This document shows positions 49,870-58,064 of a stretch of 59,079 bases of DNA, piece by piece (positions within the stretch are counted from its first letter, which is position 1; every line of letters starts with the position of its first letter). This DNA comes from Alistipes sp. GTDB taxonomy: Bacteria; Bacteroidota; Bacteroidia; Bacteroidales; Rikenellaceae. Made by a program: the position numbers and the translations under genes. The stretch covers positions 1 through 59,079 of the forward strand of contig JAFVOR010000008.1 of NCBI GenBank assembly GCA_017505725.1, read 5' to 3'. The notes beneath the pieces were generated by a model. That model made no database searches, was not told the DNA's origin, and was given only the letters and a program-made list of their open reading frames with translations.

Positions 49870-52218
49870 CTATTCGTTGATGTAAATTCGTTTCACTCGT
49901 TTTGCCACCGAGGTGAGCACCTCGTATGGTATTGTGCCGAGCACCGTAGCCATATCGGCTGCGGTGTTGCCCTTTGTTGCGGAGAAGATGGTCACAACGT
50001 CGCCCTCCTCGACACCTTCGATATCCGTGATGTCAATCATACAACTATCCATACAGATGTTGCCGATGGTCTTGGCCCTCTTGCCTCCCACAATCATCTC
50101 CCACGCGCCATTGCCGAGGCGACGATTCAGACCGTCGGCATAACCTACGGGGATGGTAGCTATGCGGCTTGGCTTGGTCACCTTTCCGTTGCGGCCATAT
50201 CCTATTGTCTCACCCTCCTGCAGAGTGCGAATCTGCACGATGCGTGTGCGTAGTGTCGATACAGGCTCCAATGCCTCGCTTGCTGTGGTCGAAAAGCCAT
50301 ACAAGCCTATGCCCAGACGGCACATATCGAATCGAGCCTCCTCGAATCGCAACATCGCCTCCGATGCAGCAGCGTGGCGCAGAGGTCGGTATGGCAACGA
50401 TGCCATTATGGCGCTGCTGATGCGGTCAAAAGTCTCTATCTGATGGTGCGAGAAGGCATCCTGACTATCGTCATCTGCTACGCAAAGGTGGGTGAAAATT
50501 GACGCTACACGCACACTCTTTGCTTCGCTTGCGAGTTTCGAGTTCAGCGACTCGATGTCACTCTCGGCAAAGCCCAAGCGGTGCATTCCGCTATCAATCT
50601 TCAGGTGTATTGGGTAGTTGCTCTCACCCACACGCTCTACCGCCGCTACAAATGAGGCGAGAGAGCGGAGCGAGTATATCTCTGGCTCAAGACGGTGTGC
50701 CACCATCGTATCGAAGCTTGCATCGTCGGCATTGAGCACTACGATAGGCATCGTAACGCCGCTCTCACGCAAGGCAACACCCTCGTCGGCAAATGCTACT
50801 GCAAGGTATGCCACCCCCTGCTTCTGAAGCAGTCGTGCCACCTCCTCCTCGCCTGCTCCATAACTCGATGCCTTGACCATTGCGACAAGTTGCGTAGACG
50901 AGCCTATCTGCGAACGGAAGTAGTTGATGTTGTTCACCATTGCACGCAAGTCAACCTCCAATACGGTGGTATGGCTGCGGCTCTCCAAGCGGTGCGAGAT
51001 GCGCTCCATTCGGCTGGCACGATTGCCCTTGATGAGGAGTGCGTGGTCGGCAATATCAATGGTCGAGAGGTTGTCGAGCAACTCCTCCACCGAGCCAAAG
51101 AATGCGCTCCTCTTGTCGAACAATTCACGATGCGAAGAGAGAGCCTCACCGATCCCCACAAAGTGGTCTATCTCGGCATTGCCTACCATACGAGCCACCT
51201 CCTCGTAGACGCCCTTGCCACTCTGCAGGATATCCGAGAGGATAAGCATCCTCTTGCGATTGCCCGCCACCGAGCGAAGGTGGTCGAGAGCTATCGATAG
51301 CGACTGCAAGTCGGCACTGTACGAGTCGTCGATGATAATCGAGTTACTGATGCCCTGCTTCACCTCGAGACGCATTGCAACGGGTTGCAACTGCGAGAGG
51401 TCGGGCTGCGGATAACCCATCTCGGCAAAGAGTGCGGCAACCAGCTCGCCATTGTGTTGCGAGGCCTTGTCACCCATCTGTGCCACCTCGATATTAGCTG
51501 CGTCTATCACTCTGCGGTTGCTATATTGAACCTTGATAGCCTCAGCCAAAGCCGAGTATGCCGAGTGGTATATTATGGTTGTTGCTCTGCGAGCCAAAAT
51601 AAGTTTCTCGTCAATCTTCTCCTCTACGGAGGCGAATCCTTGTGCGTGGGCATCGCCAATCGAGCTGAAGATGACCATATCGGGCGAAATCATCTGCTCG
51701 AGACGCTCCATCTCGCCCTTCTGCGAAATGCCCGCCTCGATAATGGCCACATCGTAGCTGTTCTCGAGCATCAGGAGTGAGAGCGCTACGCCGAGTTGCG
51801 AGTTGTAGCTGCGTGGCGAGCGGAAAATCCTGGCATCGAGAGGTGCACATTGTGCAATCCACTCCTTGATGGTGGTCTTTCCATTCGAGCCGGTGATTGC
51901 CACAACCTTGCCTTCGAAATGGTTGCGATGGTGGGTAGCCAACGCCTGTAGAGCCGAGAGTGAGTTCTCGACAATCACCGCTCCGCATCCCTCCGAGAGA
52001 GAGACTTCGCGCTCCACCATAAAGGCCTTGACCCCTCGCTCTTCCACCTCCGAAAGGTGGTTGTGGGCATCGTGGTTGACACCCTGCATCGCCACAAAGA
52101 GTGTGTCGTGAGTGATGGCATAGGAGCGGCTGTCGGTGGCAACAGATGCCACCTCCAAGTCGCATCCTATGAGGCGACCTCCCACTATTGCTGCTATGTC
52201 GGAAAGGCGATAATTCAT
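49870..52218 (-). CDS. murF-alr: Bifunctional UDP-MurNAc-tripeptide:D-Ala-D-Ala ligase / alanine racemase
   Basis: Fusion of MurF (adds D-Ala-D-Ala to the peptidoglycan precursor) and PLP-dependent alanine racemase (makes D-Ala), 782 residues. MurF part ~1-410: ATP loop GSNGKTTIKEW, then ENSYDVAIIEAGIS and DDSYSADLQSL. Alr part ~415-782: LEVDLRAMVNNINYFR, PLP lysine Lys449 in AMVKASSYGAG, and the C-terminal GYADGLNRRLGNG with the catalytic-base region. This fusion is typical of Bacteroidales. Two bp after mutS2 and one bp before rsmI, so co-transcription is likely. Confidence 0.95.
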   Translation of the reverse strand: MNYRLSDIAAIVGGRLIGCDLEVASVATDSRSYAITHDTLFVAMQGVNHDAHNHLSEVEERGVKAFMVEREVSLSEGCGAVIVENSLSALQALATHHRNHFEGKVVAITGSNGKTTIKEWIAQCAPLDARIFRSPRSYNSQLGVALSLLMLENSYDVAIIEAGISQKGEMERLEQMISPDMVIFSSIGDAHAQGFASVEEKIDEKLILARRATTIIYHSAYSALAEAIKVQYSNRRVIDAANIEVAQMGDKASQHNGELVAALFAEMGYPQPDLSQLQPVAMRLEVKQGISNSIIIDDSYSADLQSLSIALDHLRSVAGNRKRMLILSDILQSGKGVYEEVARMVGNAEIDHFVGIGEALSSHRELFDKRSAFFGSVEELLDNLSTIDIADHALLIKGNRASRMERISHRLESRSHTTVLEVDLRAMVNNINYFRSQIGSSTQLVAMVKASSYGAGEEEVARLLQKQGVAYLAVAFADEGVALRESGVTMPIVVLNADDASFDTMVAHRLEPEIYSLRSLASFVAAVERVGESNYPIHLKIDSGMHRLGFAESDIESLNSKLASEAKSVRVASIFTHLCVADDDSQDAFSHHQIETFDRISSAIMASLPYRPLRHAAASEAMLRFEEARFDMCRLGIGLYGFSTTASEALEPVSTLRTRIVQIRTLQEGETIGYGRNGKVTKPSRIATIPVGYADGLNRRLGNGAWEMIVGGKRAKTIGNICMDSCMIDITDIEGVEEGDVVTIFSATKGNTAADMATVLGTIPYEVLTSVAKRVKRIYINE

Positions 52219-52220
52219 AT

Positions 52221-54719
52221 CTACTCCTTGAAAGTTACTATTGTTATGCCCGAGCCACCACGATCGGGGTGGTCGTCGGTTGCACTTGCCACCTGCGGTA
52301 ATGAGCGGAGGTAGCGACGCACCTCCTCCTTCAATGCACCTGTGCCCTTGCCGTGCAGAATGGTTATGGAGCTTACACCCACCATCAGTGCATCGTCAAC
52401 CAGGTCTTGCACCCTCTCCAAAGCCTCGACTACTCGCTCGCCACGAATATCGATCTGCGAACGGAAGTTCAGTCGTCGCTGCGAGATATCTGCCGAGATT
52501 ATTGTGCGAGGAGTCTCGGGACGGGTCATACGCTTGAATTCCGCCGATGAGATGACCTCCAGTCGTGCAGTCTCGACGGTGGTAAGGATGGCTCCGAAGG
52601 CCACCTGTGCCCTCTTGCCACGAATCTCTTTTACGACACCCACGCCATTCTGACCGAACATTCGCACCTTGCCTCCTACCTCGAGAGGTAGAGCCTTCTT
52701 GGCGGGTTGCGCCACCTCTTTCTTTGGCTCGGCAGGGTTGTTCTTGCGCTCCTGACGACGCTCCTGACGACGACGGAGTCGCTCCATCTCACGCTCGATA
52801 CGCTCGTTAGCCTCCGAGTTGTCGCTCTCAATCTCCTCGCGGAACTCCTCGAACTCGCGACGCAGAATCTTGGTCTGCTCCTTCTCGGCTTGTGCCTCGC
52901 GGATACCCTTGATGGTGTTTTCGATCTGTCTGTTTGCCTCGGCAACAAGCTCCTTCGCCTGTGCCTTTGCCTCGTGGATGATGCGGTTGCGCTCCTCGCG
53001 TATGGAGGAGAGCTTCTCGCTCAAGGTCTGCTCCATCTCCTCGACCTTGCGGTCGGTCTGGCGGATGCGCTCACGCTTCTGTGCCCAGTAGTGCTTGTCG
53101 CGTGCCACCTCGCGGAGCTGCTTCTCCAGATCGATGTGCTCCGATCCCGCCTTCTCCTTTGCCGAGGCGATGATATCCTCGGGCAGACCAATCTTGCGGG
53201 CAATCTCGATGGCAAACGAACTGCCCGGCTTGCCGCACTCAAGACGGAACAATGGGCGGATGTTCTGCACATCGAACATCATAGCTCCGTTGGCTACACC
53301 TTCGTGATTCGAGGCGTAGTATTTGATGTTTGAGTAGTGGGTGGTGATCACTCCGTAGCAACCACTATCCACCAGCCTCTCGAGTATCGCCTCGGCTATT
53401 GCCGAGCCTATGACAGGCTCCGTACCCGAACCGAACTCGTCGATAAGCACCATCGTCTTCGAGTCGGCACCCGCCACCATAGCCTTCATATTGAGAAGGT
53501 GCGACGAGTAGGTAGAGAGGTCGTTGTCGATGGATTGCTCATCACCAATATTTATATATATCTTGTCGAATATGGGCAACTCGCTTGTCTCCGATGCGGT
53601 GATAGGGTAGCCGCATTGGAACATATACTGCAAGAGTCCTACGGTCTTCAGACATACCGACTTTCCGCCCGCATTAGGGCCTGAGATAACGAGTATGCGA
53701 CGCTTCGAGTCCAACTCTGCATCGAGCGGGATGATAACTCGCTTGTGTCGCTTGAGCGACTGCGCCAACAGAGGGTGCTTGGCTCTCTGCAATACTAACC
53801 TTCCATCCTCGGCGATGATGGGCTTGCCCGCGCCATTTTCGATTGCCCATCGAGCCTTGGCACGCACCATATCGGTAACCGCCATAAACCACTCGGTGCG
53901 CTCCACATCGTCGATGTCGAGGCGTACCACATCGGTGAAGGCTGTGAGGATGCGGACAATCTCTCTGCGCTCCTCGTACTCCAACTCGCGGAGGAGGTTG
54001 TTCAACTCCACCACCTCGGCAGGCTCTACATAGAAGGTCTTACCCGTAGCCGACTCATCGTGGATGAAGCCATTGAGCTTGCGCTTGTTCGATGCTGAGA
54101 CGGGGATTACGGCGCGTCCCTCACGAATAGATATCGAGGCATCGCTGTCTACTATACCACTCGACTTCGCCGACTGCAGGATGGCTTGCAATCGCTTCGA
54201 TACCTGCCCCTCGTGGCGGCGAATCTGCGCACGAATCTGTCGCAACTCCTCCGATGCTCCATCGCGCACAACGCCTTTGTCGTCGATGATGCGACGGATG
54301 TCGGCAACGATATTCCACAACGCCTTGACCGGCTTGGCAAGTGCGGTTAGGGTAGGGTAGCGGCTCTCGTCGCTCTTGTGGAGAAACTGCACAAAGTCGC
54401 CAGCCGAAATCAACGCCTTACCCAGCTGCACAACCTCCGAGACCTCCAGGAATGTGCCCTCGACCTTTGTCTTGTCGATAATCTCGGCTATGTCGTAGAA
54501 CTCCTCGGTGGGTGCTTCGCGCTCGGAGATGAGAATCTGTCGCATCTCCTCGGCAAGGGCGTGGCGACGCTCAATCTCTCGGCGAGAGGTCGAAAACTGC
54601 TCGCTGAGGAGCAGATCGCGAGCGTGCTGCATCGTACACAACGCAACACACTGCTCACGAATAAGGTTGAAGCCTATCTTGAGCTCGAAGTTCGATGGAT
54701 ATATTACCCCCTTTGCCAC
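52221..54719 (-). CDS. mutS2: MutS2 family ATPase with Smr domain
   Basis: DNA- or ribosome-associated ATPase, linked in different bacteria to suppression of recombination or rescue of collided ribosomes. 832 residues. Core and clamp helices fill ~1-320. ATPase Walker A is SGPNAGGKS (Lys353), then DEFGSGTEP. A coiled-coil, Glu/Arg-rich insertion spans ~540-670. A KOW-like segment (GGKVRMFGQNGVGVVKEIRG) precedes the C-terminal Smr nuclease domain (~755-832, IDIRGERVVEAL and LHGKGTGALKEEVR). It lacks the N-terminal mismatch-recognition domain of MutS, as expected. 6 bp after the MCE gene and 2 bp before murF-alr. Confidence 0.95.
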   Translation of the reverse strand: MAKGVIYPSNFELKIGFNLIREQCVALCTMQHARDLLLSEQFSTSRREIERRHALAEEMRQILISEREAPTEEFYDIAEIIDKTKVEGTFLEVSEVVQLGKALISAGDFVQFLHKSDESRYPTLTALAKPVKALWNIVADIRRIIDDKGVVRDGASEELRQIRAQIRRHEGQVSKRLQAILQSAKSSGIVDSDASISIREGRAVIPVSASNKRKLNGFIHDESATGKTFYVEPAEVVELNNLLRELEYEERREIVRILTAFTDVVRLDIDDVERTEWFMAVTDMVRAKARWAIENGAGKPIIAEDGRLVLQRAKHPLLAQSLKRHKRVIIPLDAELDSKRRILVISGPNAGGKSVCLKTVGLLQYMFQCGYPITASETSELPIFDKIYINIGDEQSIDNDLSTYSSHLLNMKAMVAGADSKTMVLIDEFGSGTEPVIGSAIAEAILERLVDSGCYGVITTHYSNIKYYASNHEGVANGAMMFDVQNIRPLFRLECGKPGSSFAIEIARKIGLPEDIIASAKEKAGSEHIDLEKQLREVARDKHYWAQKRERIRQTDRKVEEMEQTLSEKLSSIREERNRIIHEAKAQAKELVAEANRQIENTIKGIREAQAEKEQTKILRREFEEFREEIESDNSEANERIEREMERLRRRQERRQERKNNPAEPKKEVAQPAKKALPLEVGGKVRMFGQNGVGVVKEIRGKRAQVAFGAILTTVETARLEVISSAEFKRMTRPETPRTIISADISQRRLNFRSQIDIRGERVVEALERVQDLVDDALMVGVSSITILHGKGTGALKEEVRRYLRSLPQVASATDDHPDRGGSGITIVTFKE

Positions 54720-54725
54720 TCTCTG

Positions 54726-55676
54726 TTACTTTTGCTTTGCCTCTTTAGCTGCTTTGCGTGCCGCCTTCTCGGCCTGCTTCTCCTCGTAGCTCTTGCCACC
54801 GAATACGGTCACATTGATATAACGCTTCGGATTCTCCTTCAAGTCAGCCAAGAGAGCCGAGAGATTCTGCGAAGCCTGTGCAAGCTCCTTGTAGAGCTTC
54901 TCGTTCGATACGAGGTTGCCAATGGTACCCTCGCCCTTGTTGACCTTTGCGAGGAGGGTGTTGACCTCGGTGATTGCGCTGTTGAGCTTGCTAACAAGCT
55001 CCTGCTCGTTCAACGATGTGGTCACAGCATTGAGGTTCGACACGATGCTATCCAACTTCGCGCCATTCTGGTTGAGTGTAGCGCAGAAACCATCGATATT
55101 GCCGATGATGTTCGACTTGTTCAAATCTGCCATTACTGCATTGAGGCTTGCGATGGCCGAGGTGATATTCTTCGAGTTGTTCTCCACCACAGTATCTACA
55201 TCCAGGATGGTCTTGTTGAGGTTTTCGATAAGTGTAGAGACTTGTGTCTTGATGTCGCCCAACTCGTTTGCGAGAGTTGCGAACATATCGGGTGTCGAGC
55301 CTGTCTCGATTGCACCGCCATTCTCGATATACTCGGTAGCCGAGCCAATCTTGATCTCGATAGACTTGCCGCCCATAAGGCCTGCGCTATACATCATTGC
55401 ACGCGAATCAGTTGGAATATCGATGCTGCTATCCACCGAGAGGGTGATGTCGGCACCGCCTTTCTCGAGATTGAGAGCTAGGCTTGTCACCTGTCCCACC
55501 TTCACGCCATTGATGGTCACCGCTGCAGCATCCTGCAGACCATCAACATTTGCATAGTGTGCAGTGTAGGTGCGACTGCGTCCCAACACATCCACTCCAC
55601 TCAAAAAACGAATACCTGCCCACGCAGCCAGAAAAATCACAACTGCGTAGATTCCGATTTTAATCTCCTTTTTCAT
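54726..55676 (-). CDS. MCE-domain (MlaD-like) lipid-transport protein
   Basis: Membrane-anchored substrate-binding component of an Mla-type lipid transporter. 316 residues. One N-terminal transmembrane helix (KIGIYAVVIFLAAWAGIRFL), then the MCE domain (~35-120, YANVDGLQDAAAVTINGVKVGQVTSL), then a long Leu/Asn/Ile heptad-like helical region (~125-285), and a Lys/Ala/Glu-rich tail. The cognate ATPase and permease are probably those at 28247-29755, 25 kb away. Between GH3 and mutS2 on the same strand; no functional link to those neighbours is evident. Confidence 0.9.
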   Translation of the reverse strand: MKKEIKIGIYAVVIFLAAWAGIRFLSGVDVLGRSRTYTAHYANVDGLQDAAAVTINGVKVGQVTSLALNLEKGGADITLSVDSSIDIPTDSRAMMYSAGLMGGKSIEIKIGSATEYIENGGAIETGSTPDMFATLANELGDIKTQVSTLIENLNKTILDVDTVVENNSKNITSAIASLNAVMADLNKSNIIGNIDGFCATLNQNGAKLDSIVSNLNAVTTSLNEQELVSKLNSAITEVNTLLAKVNKGEGTIGNLVSNEKLYKELAQASQNLSALLADLKENPKRYINVTVFGGKSYEEKQAEKAARKAAKEAKQK

Positions 55677-55688
55677 CTTTCTATCTTT

Positions 55689-55720
55689 TATAGTCTATTA
55701 TAGTCTATTATAGTCTATTT
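55689..55720. repeat. Decanucleotide tandem repeat over the GH3 stop codon
   Basis: TAGTCTATTA repeated three times (55691-55700, 55701-55710, 55711-55720 with one change). The stop codon of the GH3 gene lies in the third unit. On the minus strand each unit adds a TAG or TAA. Confidence 0.9.
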
Positions 55721-58057
55721 TTTCTGTTTTGGTGCATATTTCTCCACACGCCAATCCTTGATCACGCCGCTCCAGTTCAGACCAAAGGCAAAGTCGTAGA
55801 TATTGCCGTCGCCATCCTTGTAACACTCGAGATCGAAGGCCACATCTTCCTTGTTCTTCTCGACGGTGCGCATATCCTTCGGCATCTGCATAGGCAAAAG
55901 GCCTGATGGCTCGGTGTTACCCTTGATAATCTCGACATAGGCCTGATTCTGTACCTCGTAGCCGAGCAGAATGGCATCGGCATAAGGCTCAATCTCCGCC
56001 AAGACAAGTGGTCGTCTTGCACGCACAACCACAATAACAGGGCGCTCGCCCATCAACTTCTTGGCGCGAATGACCGCCTCCATCTCGTACTTATTGTCGG
56101 TGGTTGTCCACTTATTCTTGTAGGTGCGGTTGGTGAAATCCTCGTAGATATCGCCGCCTGCAATACTCTTTGCTCGAGCGTGGGTGGCCTTGTAGTCACC
56201 ATACTGCAACGAGATAGGAATATATCCGTTTCCTCCCGCCTCCACATCGGCTTTGGAGTGGCCACGACCTACGGTTGGACCATCGATGAATACCACTGCG
56301 CAGTCGGCCTCTTCGGGCTTATCAACGATGTTGAAGTGTTTGCGCATCATCTCGATGCTCACGCCATAGCCCATCTTGCTCTTGCCCTTCTTTGCTTCGG
56401 TCCACCAGTCGCTCTGTGGTGCAAACTCGCGCTTCTCGATAAACACCTTCGTCGAGGCTGAGAGAGGAAGGGTATTGTTGTGGTTCTTGAGCATCACGAT
56501 AGACTTGAGCTGCACATCGAAACCGGCCTTCATAAAGTCGGGATTACCCACAATAGCCTGGCTCTTGTGAGGCTCGAGGTATGGATTCTCGAACAAACCC
56601 ACACGGAAGAAGTTACGCAACAGACGCACCGCCGACTCCTCAAATCGTGCACGGATGGCCTTTTCGCCCATTCGCTCAACTCCGAGGTTGTAGGCCTTCT
56701 TGATGTCGACCGTAGAGTTGACACCGCCAAACTGGTCGACACCGAGCATCAAGGCGCGATAGAATACCTCCTCGACTGCCATCTTCTCGCAACCATAAGG
56801 CTTGCCATTCGAGTAGCGGTGGTTTACATACTTCTCGGCCACGCGCCAATCGGTGCAGATGACACCCTCGTAACCATACTTGCCACGCAGGAGCTCCTTG
56901 ATCATATACTTGCTCAACGCATTACCTACATTCTCGCCTGAAGGGTCCTGATTGTAGGAGATGGTGTAGTATGGCATAATTGCAGCCACCTGTGTTGTGC
57001 CACCCTCGAGAGCGAAGGCCCCCTTGGTGAAAGGAACGAGATGCTCTTCGAAATTGTTGCCCGGGTAGACAGCATACTTTCCGATGCCGAAGTGGGCATC
57101 ACGCCCCGCTTCTCCCGTAGCACCACCCGGCCAGTGTTTTGCCATAGCGTTCACGCTCTCGCTGCCCCACGCACCTTCGATGCAACTATCGCCCGTCGAG
57201 GTCTGGAAGCCATCGGCGTATGCTCGTACACAGTCGGCAACGAGTCCCGAGTGCTCGCCATAGCCCATATAGAGTCGTCGCCAGCGAGGCTCTGTCGAGA
57301 GGTCGCTCTGTGGCGAGAGGGCTGTGGTGATACCCAAGGCACGATACTCCTGCGATGCAATCTCGGCAAAACGCTTCACATTTGCAGGGTCGAGAGTTGC
57401 CGCCATACCGAGTGCTGCGGGCCACGCCGACTGCGAACCTCCTCCTGCATCAAACTCATCACCCGACTTCGATCCTCGGTGACGAGGGTCGGAGGAGTTG
57501 TTGGCAGGTATGCCGTGACCGATGCTTTCGCACAGGGTTTGCAGGTTATTGTTCCACTCGGCAGCCACATAGGCGCTCTGCACCCTGGTAATCAGAATGT
57601 GACGCACATTGTCCTTGGCCACAAACTTTTTCTGCTCATCGGTGAGTGCCGAAGGGGCTATACCGCGTGTCTTCTTGAAATCAAGACCATTGTAGTGGCC
57701 CTGCTTTGTAGGCTCGGGGCTGTTTGTGTTGCCCGGAATGGTTTGGTGGGCACTATAGAGCATAAGTCCCGCAATCTCGTCGAGCGAGAGTTGCGATGCC
57801 AAATCCTTGGCACGCTCCGCCGATGGGAGTCGCCAATCCTCATACTTGTCGAGCCTACCGTTGCGGTTCAGATCCTTGAATGCAAAACCATCTACGGTCA
57901 GAATCTTCACGCCCGAGTTTACGCTGTAGCCGAGTGTGCGACCACCCTGCTGCGTAATCTCGATGTGTGAGCCCTTGTCCTTTTTACTCCATTTGACATC
58001 TGCCGATGCAGAGAATAGTCCCGCCATCAGCACTGCGCCTACCAATATCTTTTTCAT
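55715..58057 (-). CDS. Exported glycoside hydrolase family 3 enzyme (downstream paralogue)
   Basis: GH3 exo-beta-glycosidase of 780 residues. I start it at MKKILVGAVLMAGLFSASA, which is a signal peptide, rather than at the in-frame ATG 57 bp upstream that overlaps the preceding gene. Nucleophile Asp403 lies in GVICTDWRVAEKY. N-terminal TVDGFAFKDLNRNGRLDKYEDWR is a calcium-loop-like DxNxDGxxD segment preceding the barrel. The second domain contains VIVVVRARRPLVLAEIEPYADAILLG; no fibronectin-III-like C-terminal domain is evident, unlike the GH3 at 36895. Starts 7 bp after the stop of a closely related GH3 gene. Confidence 0.92.
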   Translation of the reverse strand: MKKILVGAVLMAGLFSASADVKWSKKDKGSHIEITQQGGRTLGYSVNSGVKILTVDGFAFKDLNRNGRLDKYEDWRLPSAERAKDLASQLSLDEIAGLMLYSAHQTIPGNTNSPEPTKQGHYNGLDFKKTRGIAPSALTDEQKKFVAKDNVRHILITRVQSAYVAAEWNNNLQTLCESIGHGIPANNSSDPRHRGSKSGDEFDAGGGSQSAWPAALGMAATLDPANVKRFAEIASQEYRALGITTALSPQSDLSTEPRWRRLYMGYGEHSGLVADCVRAYADGFQTSTGDSCIEGAWGSESVNAMAKHWPGGATGEAGRDAHFGIGKYAVYPGNNFEEHLVPFTKGAFALEGGTTQVAAIMPYYTISYNQDPSGENVGNALSKYMIKELLRGKYGYEGVICTDWRVAEKYVNHRYSNGKPYGCEKMAVEEVFYRALMLGVDQFGGVNSTVDIKKAYNLGVERMGEKAIRARFEESAVRLLRNFFRVGLFENPYLEPHKSQAIVGNPDFMKAGFDVQLKSIVMLKNHNNTLPLSASTKVFIEKREFAPQSDWWTEAKKGKSKMGYGVSIEMMRKHFNIVDKPEEADCAVVFIDGPTVGRGHSKADVEAGGNGYIPISLQYGDYKATHARAKSIAGGDIYEDFTNRTYKNKWTTTDNKYEMEAVIRAKKLMGERPVIVVVRARRPLVLAEIEPYADAILLGYEVQNQAYVEIIKGNTEPSGLLPMQMPKDMRTVEKNKEDVAFDLECYKDGDGNIYDFAFGLNWSGVIKDWRVEKYAPKQKK

Positions 58058-58064
58058 ATATTCT

